Made by a program: the position numbers and the translations under genes
Shown: piece by piece, positions 43,993-55,180 of the stretch
How the letters are laid out: the number at the start of each line of letters is the position of its first letter
Position numbering within the stretch: the stretch's first letter is position 1
Assembly (NCBI GenBank): GCA_023014485.1
Contig: JAJOZX010000878.1
Location: 769,501-833,500, forward strand
Reading direction: 5' to 3'
Length of the DNA: 64,000 nt
Source: Bathynomus jamesi
Lineage: Eukaryota; Arthropoda; Malacostraca; Isopoda; Cirolanidae
The notes under the pieces: generated by a model
What the model was told of the DNA's origin: nothing
Seen by the model: the letters and a program-made list of their open reading frames with translations, nothing else
Databases searched by the model: none

Positions 43993-43994
<2 letters not shown>
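43597..43994 (+). mobile_element. DD41D-type element 8, internally deleted
   Basis: Ends AGGTGTCCCAAAAGTCAGTT and its complement at 43975-43994 (about 40 bp with mismatches), between TA tracts. It is 398 bp and keeps only the transposase C-terminus. Confidence 0.8.
43690..43842 (+). pseudogene. Mariner-type transposase C-terminus
   Basis: Reads LKTICEEFQLLSNDKELCKA and VNRYKMCIEQYGRHFE, the usual C-terminal VxRYxxCIxxxGxHFE of this group. All catalytic residues are lost to deletion. Confidence 0.65.

Positions 43995-44031
<37 letters not shown>
43995..44031. repeat. (TA)n microsatellite
   Basis: A TA tract between element 8 and the Penelope-like element. Confidence 0.9.
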
Positions 44032-44034
<3 letters not shown>

Positions 44035-44278
44035 CAGAAAGAAACAGACAAGGAAAGAAACATCCATCAAGTTGGAAAGGGACTATATTTTGTATATTGC
44101 AACGTTTCAAGCACAAACTATGCTCATCCTCAGGCAAAAATTCTAAAAAGTTAAAAACATATTAAAAACCATAATGACATTAACAAATTAAAATAGGGAA
44201 AAATCCACAAGCATTAAAAACAAAGTCACACTAAAAAATTCTAAAAAGTTACAATTAAAAACCATAATGACTATTATG
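44032..44278. repeat. Penelope-like terminal repeat, left (inverted)
   Basis: Starts AAGCAGAAAGAAACAGACAA; nearly perfect reverse complement of 45161-45409. Confidence 0.9.
44101..44134 (-). ncRNA. Hammerhead-like core, left repeat
   Basis: On the minus strand CTGAGGA (44133-44127) is followed by a short hairpin (GAGCA/TGCTT) and GAAAC (44107-44103), as in the right repeat. Confidence 0.5.
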
Positions 44279-44314
44279 TCTGCATAATGAATTTGTTTTT
44301 TTAAAAAATATTTT

Positions 44315-44902
44315 GTGAATAATGGCTATCCTTTGCAGATTGTAGAAAACGCTATCAATAGATTTCTAGCTAACATTTACAAACCTAAAAAGTATAATTT
44401 TAACGTTCCTAAAAATGTATATTATCTTGTGCTCCCAGAAATGGGATATCTGAATTCCTATTGCCGTAATAACCTTCTGCCACTTCTTAGTAAATTTTAT
44501 TGTCAAATAGATTTTAAACTAGTATTTGTCAACCGTCGTTCTATTGGCTCATATTTTAATGTTAAAGACCGTGTATCGGATGCTCTGCGCAGTGCTGTCG
44601 TTTATGAATTCAAGTGTCCCCGATGTGATCGGAGCTATATTGGTAGCACTGTGCGGAGCCTCGAGTCGCGTTTCTGTGCCCATATGGGCATAAGCCATAG
44701 AACTGACAAACCTTTGAAAACTAAAGAAGCTTCAGCTATACGCAGCCATGTTGTTCTATGCAAAGTCGATATAACTTTAGCTAATTTTAACATTTTAGAT
44801 TCCGCTCCGTGTGAGCAAACGTTAAGACTTCTAGAATCCCTGTATATTAAAAAAACTCCCCTTCGCTTAACTCTGATATTTCATCCGTTCCCCTCCGTCT
44901 AA
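44315..44902 (+). pseudogene. Penelope-like protein C-terminus with GIY-YIG endonuclease
   Basis: An open frame of 195 codons, uninterrupted from its first codon. The N-terminal half (residues ~30-80) is linker, with SKFYCQIDFKLVFVNRRSIG. The endonuclease part starts VVYEFKCPRCDRSYIGSTVR (a CxxC before the YIG of GIY-YIG; the GIY position reads VYEF, as in other Penelope-like elements), then SRFCAHMGISHR and AIRSHVVLCK, and ends LLESLYIKKTPLRL with the conserved Glu. Role in the family: nicking target DNA for priming. Without the reverse transcriptase it is only a fragment. Confidence 0.82.
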
Positions 44903-45160
44903 ACTGAACATCTTGAACAACCAACCTTTACTTGGTTTTAGATGTTTCTGTTTTTTTAGTTTTGCCTCGGAATCTGTGCTGCTTAGACTTAAGGTGTGTT
45001 CCTTTTAGTGTGGTTTTTAATTTTTTAGTGTTTTAAAAGATAGCCTGTGAATTTTTTAGTTTTTTGAGTTTTACATTTTGTATTTTATAGCTGTTATTCA
45101 TTGTTCGTTTTTAGTGTCACTTTTATTGTTTTAAAGCTTGTTAATTGTTCGCTTTTGTTT

Positions 45161-45409
45161 CATAATAGTCATTATGGTTTTTAATTGTAACTTTTTAGAA
45201 TTTTTTTAGTGTGACTTTGTTTTTAATGCTTGTGGATTTTTTCCCTATTTTAATTTGTTAATGTCATTATGGTTTTTAATATGTTTTTAACTTTTTAGAA
45301 TTTTTGCCTGAGGATGAGCATAGTTTGTGCTTGAAACGTTGCAATATACAAAATATAGTCCCTTTCCAACTTGATGGATGTTTCTTTCCTTGTCTGTTGC
45401 TTTCTGCTT
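45161..45409. repeat. Penelope-like terminal repeat, right
   Basis: Ends CTTTCCTTGTCTGTTGCTTTCTGCTT-like sequence, the mirror of the left repeat with one or a few mismatches. Confidence 0.9.
45307..45341 (+). ncRNA. Hammerhead-like ribozyme core
   Basis: CTGAGGA at 45308-45314 fits the hammerhead core CUGANGA. A short stem (GAGCA paired with TGCTT) follows, then GAAAC at 45333-45337 and GTTGC. The core strings and their order match hammerheads of Penelope-like elements. The cleavage-site strand is not identified with certainty. Confidence 0.55.
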
Positions 45410-45444
45410 AAATTGAAATTGAAGCTTGCCAGAAGCGGCCTTCA

Positions 45445-45448
<4 letters not shown>

Positions 45449-45481
<33 letters not shown>
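45449..45481. repeat. (TA)n microsatellite
   Basis: A TA tract just after the Penelope-like element. Confidence 0.9.
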
Positions 45482-45483
<2 letters not shown>

Positions 45484-45504
45484 CATGTTAGTCAAACTGT
45501 GTAA

Positions 45505-45652
45505 CCAACCATTTCGCTTAATGGCTGACACTTTGTCATTTCGCGAAATGGCTTTTTCACTTTGTCATTTCGCGAAATGACTAAAATCTTCAGCCATTAC
45601 GCGAAATGGCTGAAATTCCACCTTGGTCATTTCGTGAAATGGCTAAAATGAC
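45505..45652. repeat. Cluster of palindromic CATTTCGCGAAATG motifs
   Basis: Five copies or near copies at about 45510, 45537, 45566, 45594 and 45630, several flanked by GGCT/AGCC and separated by 28-36 bp. The consensus CATTTCGCGAAATG is a perfect 14-bp palindrome; variants change one or two bases (CATTACGCGAAATG, CATTTCGTGAAATG). Confidence 0.85.
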
Positions 45653-45870
45653 TTTTCTCATGAATTCATAGAAATAAACATCACAATAAAATTGAAAACC
45701 TTTATTTAACTAACTAAATCTGTTAAAACATGCATATATCCATAGGTCTGTTCAAATAAGTAAGAAAAACACTTCAAATACGCATTTGAACACATTTGAA
45801 TTTTAAATATAGAGGTTTTCAAATACTAACCGGGCCTTCAATGTTATTCCGATGTCCGCCATTGAATGCT
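45653..45870. other. No gene recognised
   Basis: AT-rich spacer between the palindrome cluster and foldback 5. Confidence 0.5.
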
Positions 45871-46000
45871 CGGTTAGGTCAACTGTATGCCCTTGACAAT
45901 TGGCTAGGTTAAGTCGTGTTATTTTCGTTAAAACTAACGAAAATAACTCAACTCAACTTAACCTAACCAATTGTCAAGGGCATACAGTTGAACTAACCGG
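45871..46000. mobile_element. Foldback element 5
   Basis: CGGTTAGGTCAACTGTATGC, CCTTGACAATTGG and TTATTTTCGTT form the left arm; the reverse complement runs to AACTAACCGG near 46000, with a symmetry centre near 45932 (TTCGTT-AAAACT-AACGAA). The right arm carries a few extra bases (ACTCAACTCAAC). No exact target duplication found. Confidence 0.8.
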
Positions 46001-46552
46001 GCATACGGTTGACGCAACCGGGCAAATGATCTTGTACGAGATGGTCATTTTTTAAGTTTCTTTATTTAATTGAAAATAGAAAATTTATGGTTCATAATAA
46101 ATCATCTCATCATTAAAGAAAATATTTAAAACTAAATACTTAGACTCATCTTGATAATAATAACTAGATGGGCTCGCAACTAGGCCCTCTCCTGCAGTCT
46201 TTAATGTTAAAGCCGGTTAATAGAAAACTAATGTGGAATTCCCTCCAAAAATAAACCTTTCAAAATATTTTTCCTGGAAACGAAAATGGTCAACATTTCT
46301 GCTGCAGTTGCCTAATATTCCAATACTTACTATAGAAAAACGTAAAATCTGGGGAGCTCCTCCAGTTCAGGGATGTCCTTGTTCTCACAGCTGCGTAGAA
46401 GGTACCTAATTTCAAATCCCCCAAAATTTAATTTTTTAATTATTTTTGCTGCAAGCGAAAATGTAAGAATTTCTGTTACGAATCTTAAATCTTGAAAGTT
46501 CTTATTTAAAAAATTTCTTCGAATTTATTTTCGCACACCTACATGTCGAACT

Positions 46553-46591
<39 letters not shown>

Positions 46592-46996
46592 GAGAGTTTT
46601 AGTTATTCCTTGAAATTTTTTATTTCATCCCTCAAAAATCAAACTTTTTGAATATTTTTGCTACAAGCGAAAATGCAAGAATTTCTGCTCTGAATCGTGA
46701 AATTCCTTATTTAAAAAATTTCGTCGCCAAAACTGAATTTTGCGCATAAAATTACCTAAAAAATATATATCTTTTTATTTGAAAAATTAGCAGTGAATGA
46801 AACCGAGAAGATCCTAACTAAGCTTTAAACAACCAGTCTGTTTGGAATGCTTAGAGTTTAGACCAAACTATTAAGTAATGAATGCGAGTGGTTTCAAACA
46901 TTACCAATTTATATCATTCATACATAAAACCTTTGATACGATTAGTTTCAATACAAACAAAATTACTTTTAAACGCCAACTAAAATATTTTCCTTC
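46001..46996. other. No gene recognised; (CA)n at 46557-46586
   Basis: AT-rich with a CA microsatellite. CTGCAAGCGAAAATG-type segments recur near 46450 and 46665 (GCTACAAGCGAAAATGCAAG), a weak internal duplication. Confidence 0.5.
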
Positions 46997-46997
46997 A

Positions 46998-48215
46998 ATA
47001 ATTTTTTTTTTATGCTGGAAGGAGGGGCTAAGCTATATGTCCGTAAAAGTGCCCTCCTACCATAGAAGAAGAGCCAAAATCAAGGTCAGGGGTTTTCAAG
47101 ATACCTGGACACTCTGCGTTGGAAAGATAGGAGGTCATAGACAGGAGGAAAGATGAATTGAGGAAGATTGTTCCAGAGATGACTGGTTTGAGTAGATGAA
47201 AGATTGAAAATACCGATTAACCATTGCGTTAGATAGTTGGACAGAAAAGGAATGAGAAAGTGTAGAAATGTGGTGTTGCGTGCTCTCCTTAAAGGAGGAG
47301 GTATGCAGTTAAGGAGTTCAGAAGAGCAATGTCCGTTATAATAACGATAGAGAGAGAGTGAGACAACACTGCGGTGAAAAAAGAGGGATTGAAGACAATC
47401 AGTAAGAGGCGGGGAATTGGTGAGTCAAAACTTTGATTCCACCCAGTCAAGTACGGCTGTGTGGATTGAGCCACCCCACACATGAGAAGCATACTCCATA
47501 CAAGGACGAATAAGAACCCTGTACAGAGACAGCAACTGAGTGGGGGTGAAGAAACTTCGGGGGGGGGTACATCACACCTAACCTCTTTGAAGCTATTTAA
47601 AAAGCGAATATATGTGATCTTTCCAGGAAAGATCACGAGAAAAGGAAACGCCAAGAATGTTAAGAGAAGAGGAAGGATTGAATTGTGTGTTGTTGAAAGT
47701 AAGGGGATAGTCGTGTGGAGGATTGTGACGAGTAGACAGATGGAGGAACCGAGTTTTTAAGGCATTGAAAGCCACAAGGTTTTCACTGCCCCAATCAGAT
47801 ATAGCAGAAAGATCAGAGATCAGGTGTCCCATATCCGCCCCACGCGAATCATGAAGCGACTGCTGTGAGGGACGCTTTGTGAAAGGGGGGGGGGGAGAAA
47901 TGAAGAGTGGAATCATCAGCATAGCAGTGAATAGGACAGGAAGTGCGAATTAAAAGATCATTCATGAATAAAAGGAAAAAAGTGGGTGACAGGACAGAAC
48001 CCTGAAGAACACCAGTGTTAATAGCTTTAGGAGAACATAGTCATCTACAACCGCAGCAGTAGATTGGCCAAATGAAATTAGAGATAAAGACACAGATAGA
48101 AACCGAAGGAGGGCAGTTTCGAAATTCAAGATTTGTGCTAGACTTTATCAAAAGCAAAAGCTTTCGATATGTCTAGCGCAATAGCAAAAGTTTCACCGAA
48201 ATCCCGAAAGGAGGA
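46998..48215 (-). mobile_element. Jockey-like LINE, copy 3 (antisense, 5' truncated)
   Basis: On the minus strand it runs from the FRNFGETFAVSLDMP-equivalent region at about 48190 through the YADD area (CYADD region near 47920), LISDLSAISDWGSENLVAFN, STRHNPPHDYPLTFNNTQFN, SLNILGVSFSRDLSWKDHI and HVWGGSIHTAVL near 47470, to the common 3' end at 46998. Frameshifts are frequent. It is the most complete 3' half of the family in the window. Confidence 0.82.
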
Positions 48216-48221
48216 TGTACA

Positions 48222-50771
48222 TATCTACAGAAGCTAAGGTTAACAAAGACCCTAAGATCCACTCTAAGGTTAGCTCGAGAGAAAGAAGAGAGTAGGGGGT
48301 TAAAAGAAGAGAATAAGTGGTTTAACATTCATTCAGAAAAAGAGAGAAAGACTCGCCATCATCATCCGCCGGCCACTGCCGACAAGTCGGAAAAATAGTC
48401 GAAGAGAATAGGAAAGGGGTGAAAGATGAAAAGAAGTAAAATAAGAACGCTTACAAACCATGCAAACACCGTCTTAACTCAAACACTGTCATACCATGCA
48501 AACTACAGACATGCAAGTAAAGAGAAGATAAAAAAAGAACAAAAAAAAAGTATGAAGAGTATTACAAAAAGTGGGTTAGTTTACATTACGAGCTACATCT
48601 AAGTTCGTGTCAATCTAATTTTTTTAATATAATTTTGTTGCTGGCGTATCACACACTGGCATGTCACAAGCAGGCATTAATTGTCAACAGACTCAATCCT
48701 CGACCATTACCTCGAGAGCTCCTGTTGCTAATTGTTTTATTATTTTAAACAACGTTAATATTTTTAAAATGCCTATCTAAACGGTTTTTAAATATATTAA
48801 CGCTGGTAGAGTTCATGATGGACGGGGGAAGATTATTCCATTTATCAATTACTTTAAACGTAAAGTTTTTAGCGATGTTAGTAACGAAACGTCTACCATG
48901 TAATTTAAATCCGTTATTACGAGTATTGCTATTATCGAAAATGAACAATTTGTCAAAATTTACGTTATCGATTTTATTAACGATTTTGAAAACTTCAGTA
49001 AGCTCCCCCCTTAATTTCCTAGTTTCGAGTGAATGCAAGTCTCATTCTTTAATCCTATCTTCATAAGACTTGTTACGTAGTGACGGAATTAGTCTATCAT
49101 TCATCGTGTACGTGTAATTATTGTTACGAGAACCTACATGCAAAACTTTACATTTGTCTAGGTTAAATTGCATCTGCCACAAGTTTATCCGTCCACTCCA
49201 TAATCCTATTTACATCGTCTTGTTGCCTATTCCTATCGTCCACGTTAAGAACTTTACCGCCTATTTTAGTATCGTCCGCGAATTTTGACACGTTACTGGT
49301 CAAGCCTACATATATGTCATTAATATAGATTACGAATAGCAATAAGTCTAACACCGAACCGTGCGGGACACCGCTACCTACATCCAACCACCCCGATTCC
49401 CAACCACTAACAACGACCCTCTGGTTCCTGGCACGGAGCCATTCCTCTAACCAGTTACCTACCTGACCGCGTATCAGTGCGCTTTAACGTTCGCAATTAA
49501 TCTTCTATGCGGAACTGTATCGAACGCTTTTCTAAAGTCTAAATAAATAACGTCAGCCGCTCTATGCCTATCGTATAGGCGCACAATTTCGTTATAAAAC
49601 TCTAACAAATTAGTTAAACAAAATTTATGGCGTCGAAACCCATGCTGACTACTATTAATCAAATCGCAACTCTCTAAGTGATCGATGATGCGATCCCTAA
49701 CTACCGATTCCAAAAGTTTACCGACAATTGACGTTAAGCTAATAGGCCTATAATTGGTAGCTACTGTGCGGTGGCCTTTTTTAAAAATGGGCGTAACGTT
49801 AGCTAATTTGAAGTCTTCAACAATAACTTATTAAAATGACTTATTAAAAATTTTTGTTAAGTGGCCTACGATAACGTCTTTCAAATATTTCAAAAGGTCT
49901 AGGATAAAGCGCGTCATGGCCTGGAGCCTTGCTAACTTTTAGCTTATCGATATAATGCGCAATCTCACCCTCGTAAACAGTTATTTCATTCAAAATAGTC
50001 TCGCTACTAAATGGAACGATATCGTCCACATCGGGGACATTATTTACGTCTTCTACGATAAAAACTGTCGCAAAAACGTTGCTAAAAATACCCGCCATCG
50101 ACTGAACATCGGAAGCCAAAGCGCCGTTAGCGTCCACAAGAGGGCCTATGTTATCTTCTATCGGCTTACGATTAATGACGTAGTCAAAAAACATTTTTGG
50201 ATTATGTTTACTATCCGCAGCTACAAGTATCTGTAAATTACGCTTAGCATTCTTAACATCTTTTAACCTGACGTCTAAGCTCGATATATCTATTAAAGTT
50301 AGCTACTGTGCCATTGCGCTCATTAAGTTTATACACTCTGTTACGCTCGTTTATGAACTCACACATTTCCCTAGTCCACCTTGGGCCTACCATGATTACT
50401 AGCGCGCTTACCCATAAATTATCCCAGTCCACTACTATCATCCTACCCGCAAAACTATCAAAATTAGCCCTACGAAAATCAGGGACTTCTATTACGTTAA
50501 TATCCTTATTGTTTTCTATCACTAGCTTAAACCTAATAATTTGGTGATCACTACATCCCAAACTCTCACCTACTTCCAAACCTTCGAATATATTTTCTTC
50601 GTTCGTCATCACCACGTCTAAAATATTGTCACCGTGCATTGGTTCGGTAACCATCTGTCGTAAAGAATTATCTTCCATGAACTCAATCAGTCTCAAACCC
50701 TCAACATTACCAGTAAAAGTCTCGTAATTAACGTTAGGGCAGTTAAAGTCTCCGACAATTATACCATCGGT
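48222..50771 (-). mobile_element. CR1-like LINE, copy C (antisense), main part
   Basis: Aligns in reverse complement with CR1 copy D from the endonuclease motif IIVGDFNCP (about 50765) to the 3' tail (ATCTACAGAAGCTAAGG at 48225). Its 5' continuation reappears at 55105-55180, on the far side of copy D. Confidence 0.9.
48745..50768 (-). pseudogene. CR1 ORF2, copy C (endonuclease C-terminus and RT)
   Basis: Minus strand: LRLIEFMEDNSLRQMVTEPM and LGCSDHQIIRFKLV (endonuclease SDH motif), linker, KVSKAPGHDALYPR, QHGFRRHKFCLTNLLEFYNE, VIYLDFRKAFDTVPHRRLI, SGVPHGSVLDLLLFVIYIND, KFADDTKIGGKVL, RNNGFKLHGRRF, stop at 48745. Frameshifts near 50380, 49850, 49490 and 49170; a segment of the thumb is missing (about 49070-49100). 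A decayed copy that retains the FADD box. Confidence 0.85.
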
Positions 50772-50803
50772 ATTCGGACTTTAAGGATTATAACGGCGGT
50801 CCT

Positions 50804-51757
50804 ATGGCGATTACCGATAGATCAGTTTGTTTCTTTTGCGAGTTCATGGAGGAATTAGTTGACATAAAACGCAGTGTACGTGAGGTAACCGAAAGACTTG
50901 TAACGCTTGATGAGGGCAGGGGTAGGGCTACGGTTGACTGAAGCCGAACCAATACTAACGTTGAAGACGTTAGTAATTTGAAGGGTGAGGTGCGTAACCT
51001 AGTTTCTAGTTTAGGTAGCTTGTCGGGAAGGTTGGATAGAGTTGAGGAAGGGGTTAAGGTTAGTCCGATAGTAGTAGATAGCGAGGGATATAGAGAGGTT
51101 AAGGGTGGAGCTATGCCGCGTACGTTAGGTGATAGGAATCCCCCCCTATCGAGGTTTCGAACCCTTTCGCCCATTTGGAAAGGGACGTGAATGAGGGGGA
51201 AACTATTTTAATTGGGGACTCTTCAGTGCGCCACATGGACAAAGAGTTCGTTGAACGGCATCCAACCAAGAGGAGGAGGGTCTGTCTCCCAGGGCCCAGG
51301 GTTGACAGAGTTAGAGACGAAGTGGATAGGATTGACGTTGCCTCCCGTCACTCAATGTTGGTGACGATGGTAGGAGGGAACGACTCGTATAGGCCCGATA
51401 CGAGAGTGCCTGACCTTTTGGAGAGATATAGGGGGTTAATTAGGTCCCTGAAGGCGAGGTCAGATAGGTCTTTAGTTCTAGGTATTACCCCTAGGCACGG
51501 GTTGGGTCTTAGGATTACGTCAAAAACAATATTTTTTAATAATAAATCAGAAGAGATTTGTCCTGAGGAAAATGTACCCTTCGTAAAGCTGTGGTCCGAA
51601 TTCAGTGATCCTAGCCTTTTTATAAAAGATGGGGGTGCATTTTAATGAAATAGGTAATGCTAGGCTAGGTAGGTTAATAGACGAAAACGTGCGAAAACTG
51701 TATAGGTCGAAGCCTTCTTTAAACGTTGTGGGTCCGGGGAACGCGGGCCCGTGGTAA
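50804..51757 (+). pseudogene. CR1 ORF1 with SGNH-type esterase domain
   Basis: N-terminal part: MAITDRSVCFFCEFMEELVD with a CxxC, then a helical stretch (LKGEVRNLVSSLGSLSGRLD). Esterase part: ETILIGDSSVRHMD (block I GDS with the nucleophile Ser), VTMVGGNDSYR (block III GxND), and DGGVHFNEIGN in a shifted frame (block V DxxH). An esterase domain is a known feature of CR1 ORF1 proteins, thought to aid RNP assembly or membrane contact. One stop at 50939 and frame changes near 51175 and 51635 break it; all catalytic blocks survive. Confidence 0.75.
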
Positions 51758-51762
51758 AAAAT

Positions 51763-54538
51763 AACTTAAACGTCTTTTTGTAACGCGCGTAGTATTAGAA
51801 ATAAATTAAATGAATTAAGGCTATAATTTATTCCGCAACTATGATATAGTTGCTATCACTGAAACTTGGTTAAATACCGTGACTCTGGACTTGTTGGGGG
51901 AACTTGATATACCGGGTTTTAAACTCTTTACTAATGATAGGTTACATAGGTTTGGTGGAGGCGTTTTGCTGTACATTCGTAATTCCCTTAGGGCTATCGA
52001 GGTTAAGTTAGATTTTCCGGCAGCAATTAATGCGATATGTGTTGAAGTTAGGGCGCGTAATATTAGTTTTAATTTTGTTGTTGTTTATAGACCTCCCGTT
52101 CAACCCTTCTATACAGATACTAGATTTTACTCACTTCTTGGTAACTTTATTGACAATCGGAATAGTATAATTGTCGGAGACTTTAACTGCCCTAATGTTA
52201 ATTATGAGACTTTTACTGGTAATGAGGAGGGTTTGAGATTGGTTGAGTTTATGGAAGATAACTTTTTACGACAGATAGTTACCGAACCAACGCGCGGTGA
52301 CAATATTATAGATTTGGTGATGACGAACGGCGAGAATATAGTCGAAGGTTTAGAAGTAGGCGAGAGTTTAGGATGTAGTGATCATCAAATTCTTAGGTTT
52401 AAATTATTGATAGAAAACACTAAGGATAGTAACGTAATAGAAGTCCCTGATTTTCGTAGGACTAATTGTGATAGTTTTGCGGATAGGATGAGAGTAGTGG
52501 ACTGGGATAACTTATTTATGGGTAATGACACAAATTTGCGTTGGGTGGCGTTTAAAGAAAGTTTTAGGAATATTGAAAGGGAGTTTATTCCTCGTAGGCC
52601 CAAGCGCGCTAGAAATCGTGGTAGGCCGAAGTGGTGGACTAGGGAAATAGGCGCGTTCATAATCGAGCGTAACAGAGCGTATAGACTTAATAAGCGCAAT
52701 GGCACGGCAGCTAACTTTAATAGATATATCGAGCTTAGACGTCAGGTTAAAAGATCAGTTAGGAATGTTAAGCTTAATTTAGAGATACTTATAGCTGCGG
52801 ATAGTAAACATAATCCAAAAAAGTTTTTGAATACGTCAATAATCGTAAGCCGATAAAAGATAACATAGGCCCTCTAGTGAATGTTAACGGCGCTTTGGCT
52901 TCTGACGCTCAGGCGATGGCGGGTATTTTCAATGACTTTTTTACGACAGTTTTTACCGTAGAAGACGTAAATAATGTCCCTGACGTGAACGATATCATTC
53001 CATTTAGTAGCGAGACTATTTTGGATGAAATAACTGTTTACGAGGGTGAGATTGCGCATTATATCGATAGGCTAAAAGTTAGCAAGGCTCCAGGCCCTGA
53101 CGCTTTTTATCCCAGACATTTGAAAGATTTGAAAGGCGTTATCGTAGGCCCCTTAACGAAGATTTTTAATCAGTCACTCGAAACGGGGATTATTCCTGAA
53201 GACTTCAAATTAGCTAACGTCACGCCTATTTTTAAAAAAGGCGACCGCACAGTAGCTAGCAATTATAGGCCCATTAGCTTAACGTCACTTGTCGGTAAAC
53301 TTTTGGAATCCGTAGTTAGGGATCGTATCATCGATCACTTAGAAAGTAGAGATTTGATTAATAGTAGTCAGCATGGGTTTCGACGCCATAGGTCTTGTTT
53401 AACTAATTTGTTAGAATTTTATAACGAAATAGTGCGCGAATACGATAGGCATAGAGCAGCTGACGTTATTTATTTAGATTTTAAAAAGGCGTTCGGTACA
53501 GTTCCGCATAGGAGACTAATTGCGAAGGTCAAAGCGCACGGTATACGCGGTCAGGTAGCTAACTGGTTAGAAGAATGGCTTCGTGCTTGGACAGAGGGTC
53601 GTAGTTAATGGTAGTGAATCGGGGTGGTTAGATGTAGGTAGCGGTGTCCCACAGGGTTCAGTGTTAGGCCCATTGCTATTCGTAATTTACATTAACGACA
53701 TAGATGTAGGATTGACTAGTAACGTGTCAAAATTCGCGGACGATACTAAAATAGGCGGTAAGGTTGTTAACGAGGACGATAGAAATAGGCTCCAAGACGA
53801 TGTAAATAGGATTATGGAGTGGACAGATAAGTGGCAGATGCAATTTAACGTAGACAAATGTAAAGTTTTGCATATAGGTTCTCGCAACAATAATTACACG
53901 TACACGATGGATGATAGGGAGTTAGCGAGCGTTGACGAGGAAGTAGATTTAGGCGTACGCGTATCTAAGGATTTAAAGGTTAGGAACCAGTGCCTGGAGT
54001 CTTGCGCAAAAGCTAATAGGATGTTAGGCTTCATAGCGCGTAATTTCGAATTTAAATCGAAGGATATTATATTGCCCCTTTACAAGTCCCTAGTCAGGCC
54101 TCATTTAGAATATGCCGTTCAGTTTTGGTGCCCGTACTTGCGTGAGGATATTGATAGGTTAGAAAGGGTTCAGCGTCGTGCCACGAAACTATTCCGTCAT
54201 TGCGCAACAAGCCTTATGAAGATAGGATTAAAGAGTTAGACCTGTATTCACTCGAAACTAGGAGATTAAGGGGGGAGCTTATTGAAGTTTTCAAAATCGT
54301 TAATAACATCGATAACGTAAATTTTGACAAATTGTTCACTTTCGATAATAGTAATACTCGTAATAACGGATTTAAGTTGCGTGGCAGACGTTTCATTACT
54401 AATATCGCTAAAAACTTCTTTACGTTTAAAGTAATTGATAAATGGAATAATCTTCCCGCGTCAGTCGTTCATTCTACCAGCGTTAATATGTTTAAGAACC
54501 GTCTTGACAGACATTTTAAAAATATTAACGTTGTTTAA
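51763..54538 (+). pseudogene. CR1 ORF2 (AP endonuclease + reverse transcriptase)
   Basis: Endonuclease: CNARSIRNKLNEL (Asn), VAITETWLN (Glu), RFGGGVLLYIRNS, VVYRPP, IIVGDFNCPNVN (Asp/Asn), LGCSDHQILRF (SDH). Reverse transcriptase: KVSKAPGPDAFYPRHLKDL, NVTPIFKKGDRTVASNYRP, VIYLDFKKAFGTVPHRRLI (Asp to Gly in the usual AFDTVPH), SGVPQGSVLGPLLFVIYIND, KFADDTKIGGKVV (catalytic ADD). Then LVRPHLEYAVQFW and RNNGFKLRGRRF. Frame changes near 51830, 52830, 53590 and 54195. The stop at 54538 follows NINVV. Close to intact but not functional as it stands. Confidence 0.88.
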
Positions 54539-55104
54539 AATAAAAAACAAAGTTAGCAACAGGAGCTCTGGTGGTGGTGCTCGAGGATGAGTCTGTTGAC
54601 GATAATGCCAGCTTGTGACATGCCAGCGTGTGATGCCAGCAATAAAAAAAAAAAAAATTAGACTAACACGAACGTAGATGTAGCTCGTAGCGTAAACTAA
54701 CCCACTTTTTGTTTAACTTTACCTATTTTTTTTTCTTATCTCCTTACTTTGCATGTCTGTAACTCTCTTTTCTTGCATGTTTGTAGTTTGCATGGTATGA
54801 CAGTGAGTTAAGACTGTGTTTGCATGGTTTGTAAGCGTTCTTATTTTACTTCTTTTCATCTTTCACCCCTCTCCTATTTCTCCGACTATTTTTCTGACTT
54901 GTCGGCAGTGGCCGGCGGATGATGATGGTGAGTCTTTTTTCTCTTTTTCTGAATGAATGTTAACCCACGAGTGATAGGTGTTGCTCCTTACTTAACCCCT
55001 TTCTCTCTCTCTTCTCTTAACCCCTACTCTTTCCTTTCTCTCGGGCTAACCTTAGAGTGGATCTTAGGGTCTTTGTTAGCCTTAGCTTCTGTAGATCTGT
55101 AGAT

Positions 55105-55180
55105 CCTGATTATTAATAAAGTTACCAAGAAATGTGTAAAATCTAGTATCGACATCGAGGGGTTGAACGGGAGGTCTTCT
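55105..55180 (-). mobile_element. CR1 copy C, displaced 5' piece
   Basis: The minus strand matches copy D at about 52090-52165 (AGACCTCCCGTTCAACCC, GATACTAGATTTTAC, CTTGGTAACTTTATT), the stretch immediately upstream of where copy C resumes at 50771. It therefore completes copy C across the copy D insertion. Confidence 0.8.

Larger units (their letters stand above)
44032..45409 (+). mobile_element. Penelope-like element, 5' truncated, with inverted terminal repeats
   Basis: Two ~248-bp repeats (44032-44278 and 45161-45409) in inverted orientation flank the C-terminal part of a Penelope-type protein. Penelope-like elements are known for direct or inverted terminal repeats carrying hammerhead ribozyme motifs and for a GIY-YIG endonuclease; all these traits are visible. 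The reverse transcriptase domain is missing. Confidence 0.85.
50772..55104 (+). mobile_element. CR1-like LINE, copy D (nearly full length)
   Basis: Contains ORF1 (50804-51757), ORF2 (about 51763-54538) and a ~560-bp 3' UTR ending CTGTAGATCTGTAGAT. It sits inside antisense copy C, whose two parts abut it on either side. At 4.3 kb it is the only copy here with ORF1 and a complete endonuclease. Confidence 0.9.

Noticed and set aside
45505..45652. CRISPR-like array of CATTTCGCGAAATG
   Set aside because: Repeats are 14 bp with uneven 14-20 bp gaps that are themselves similar, and the genome is eukaryotic.
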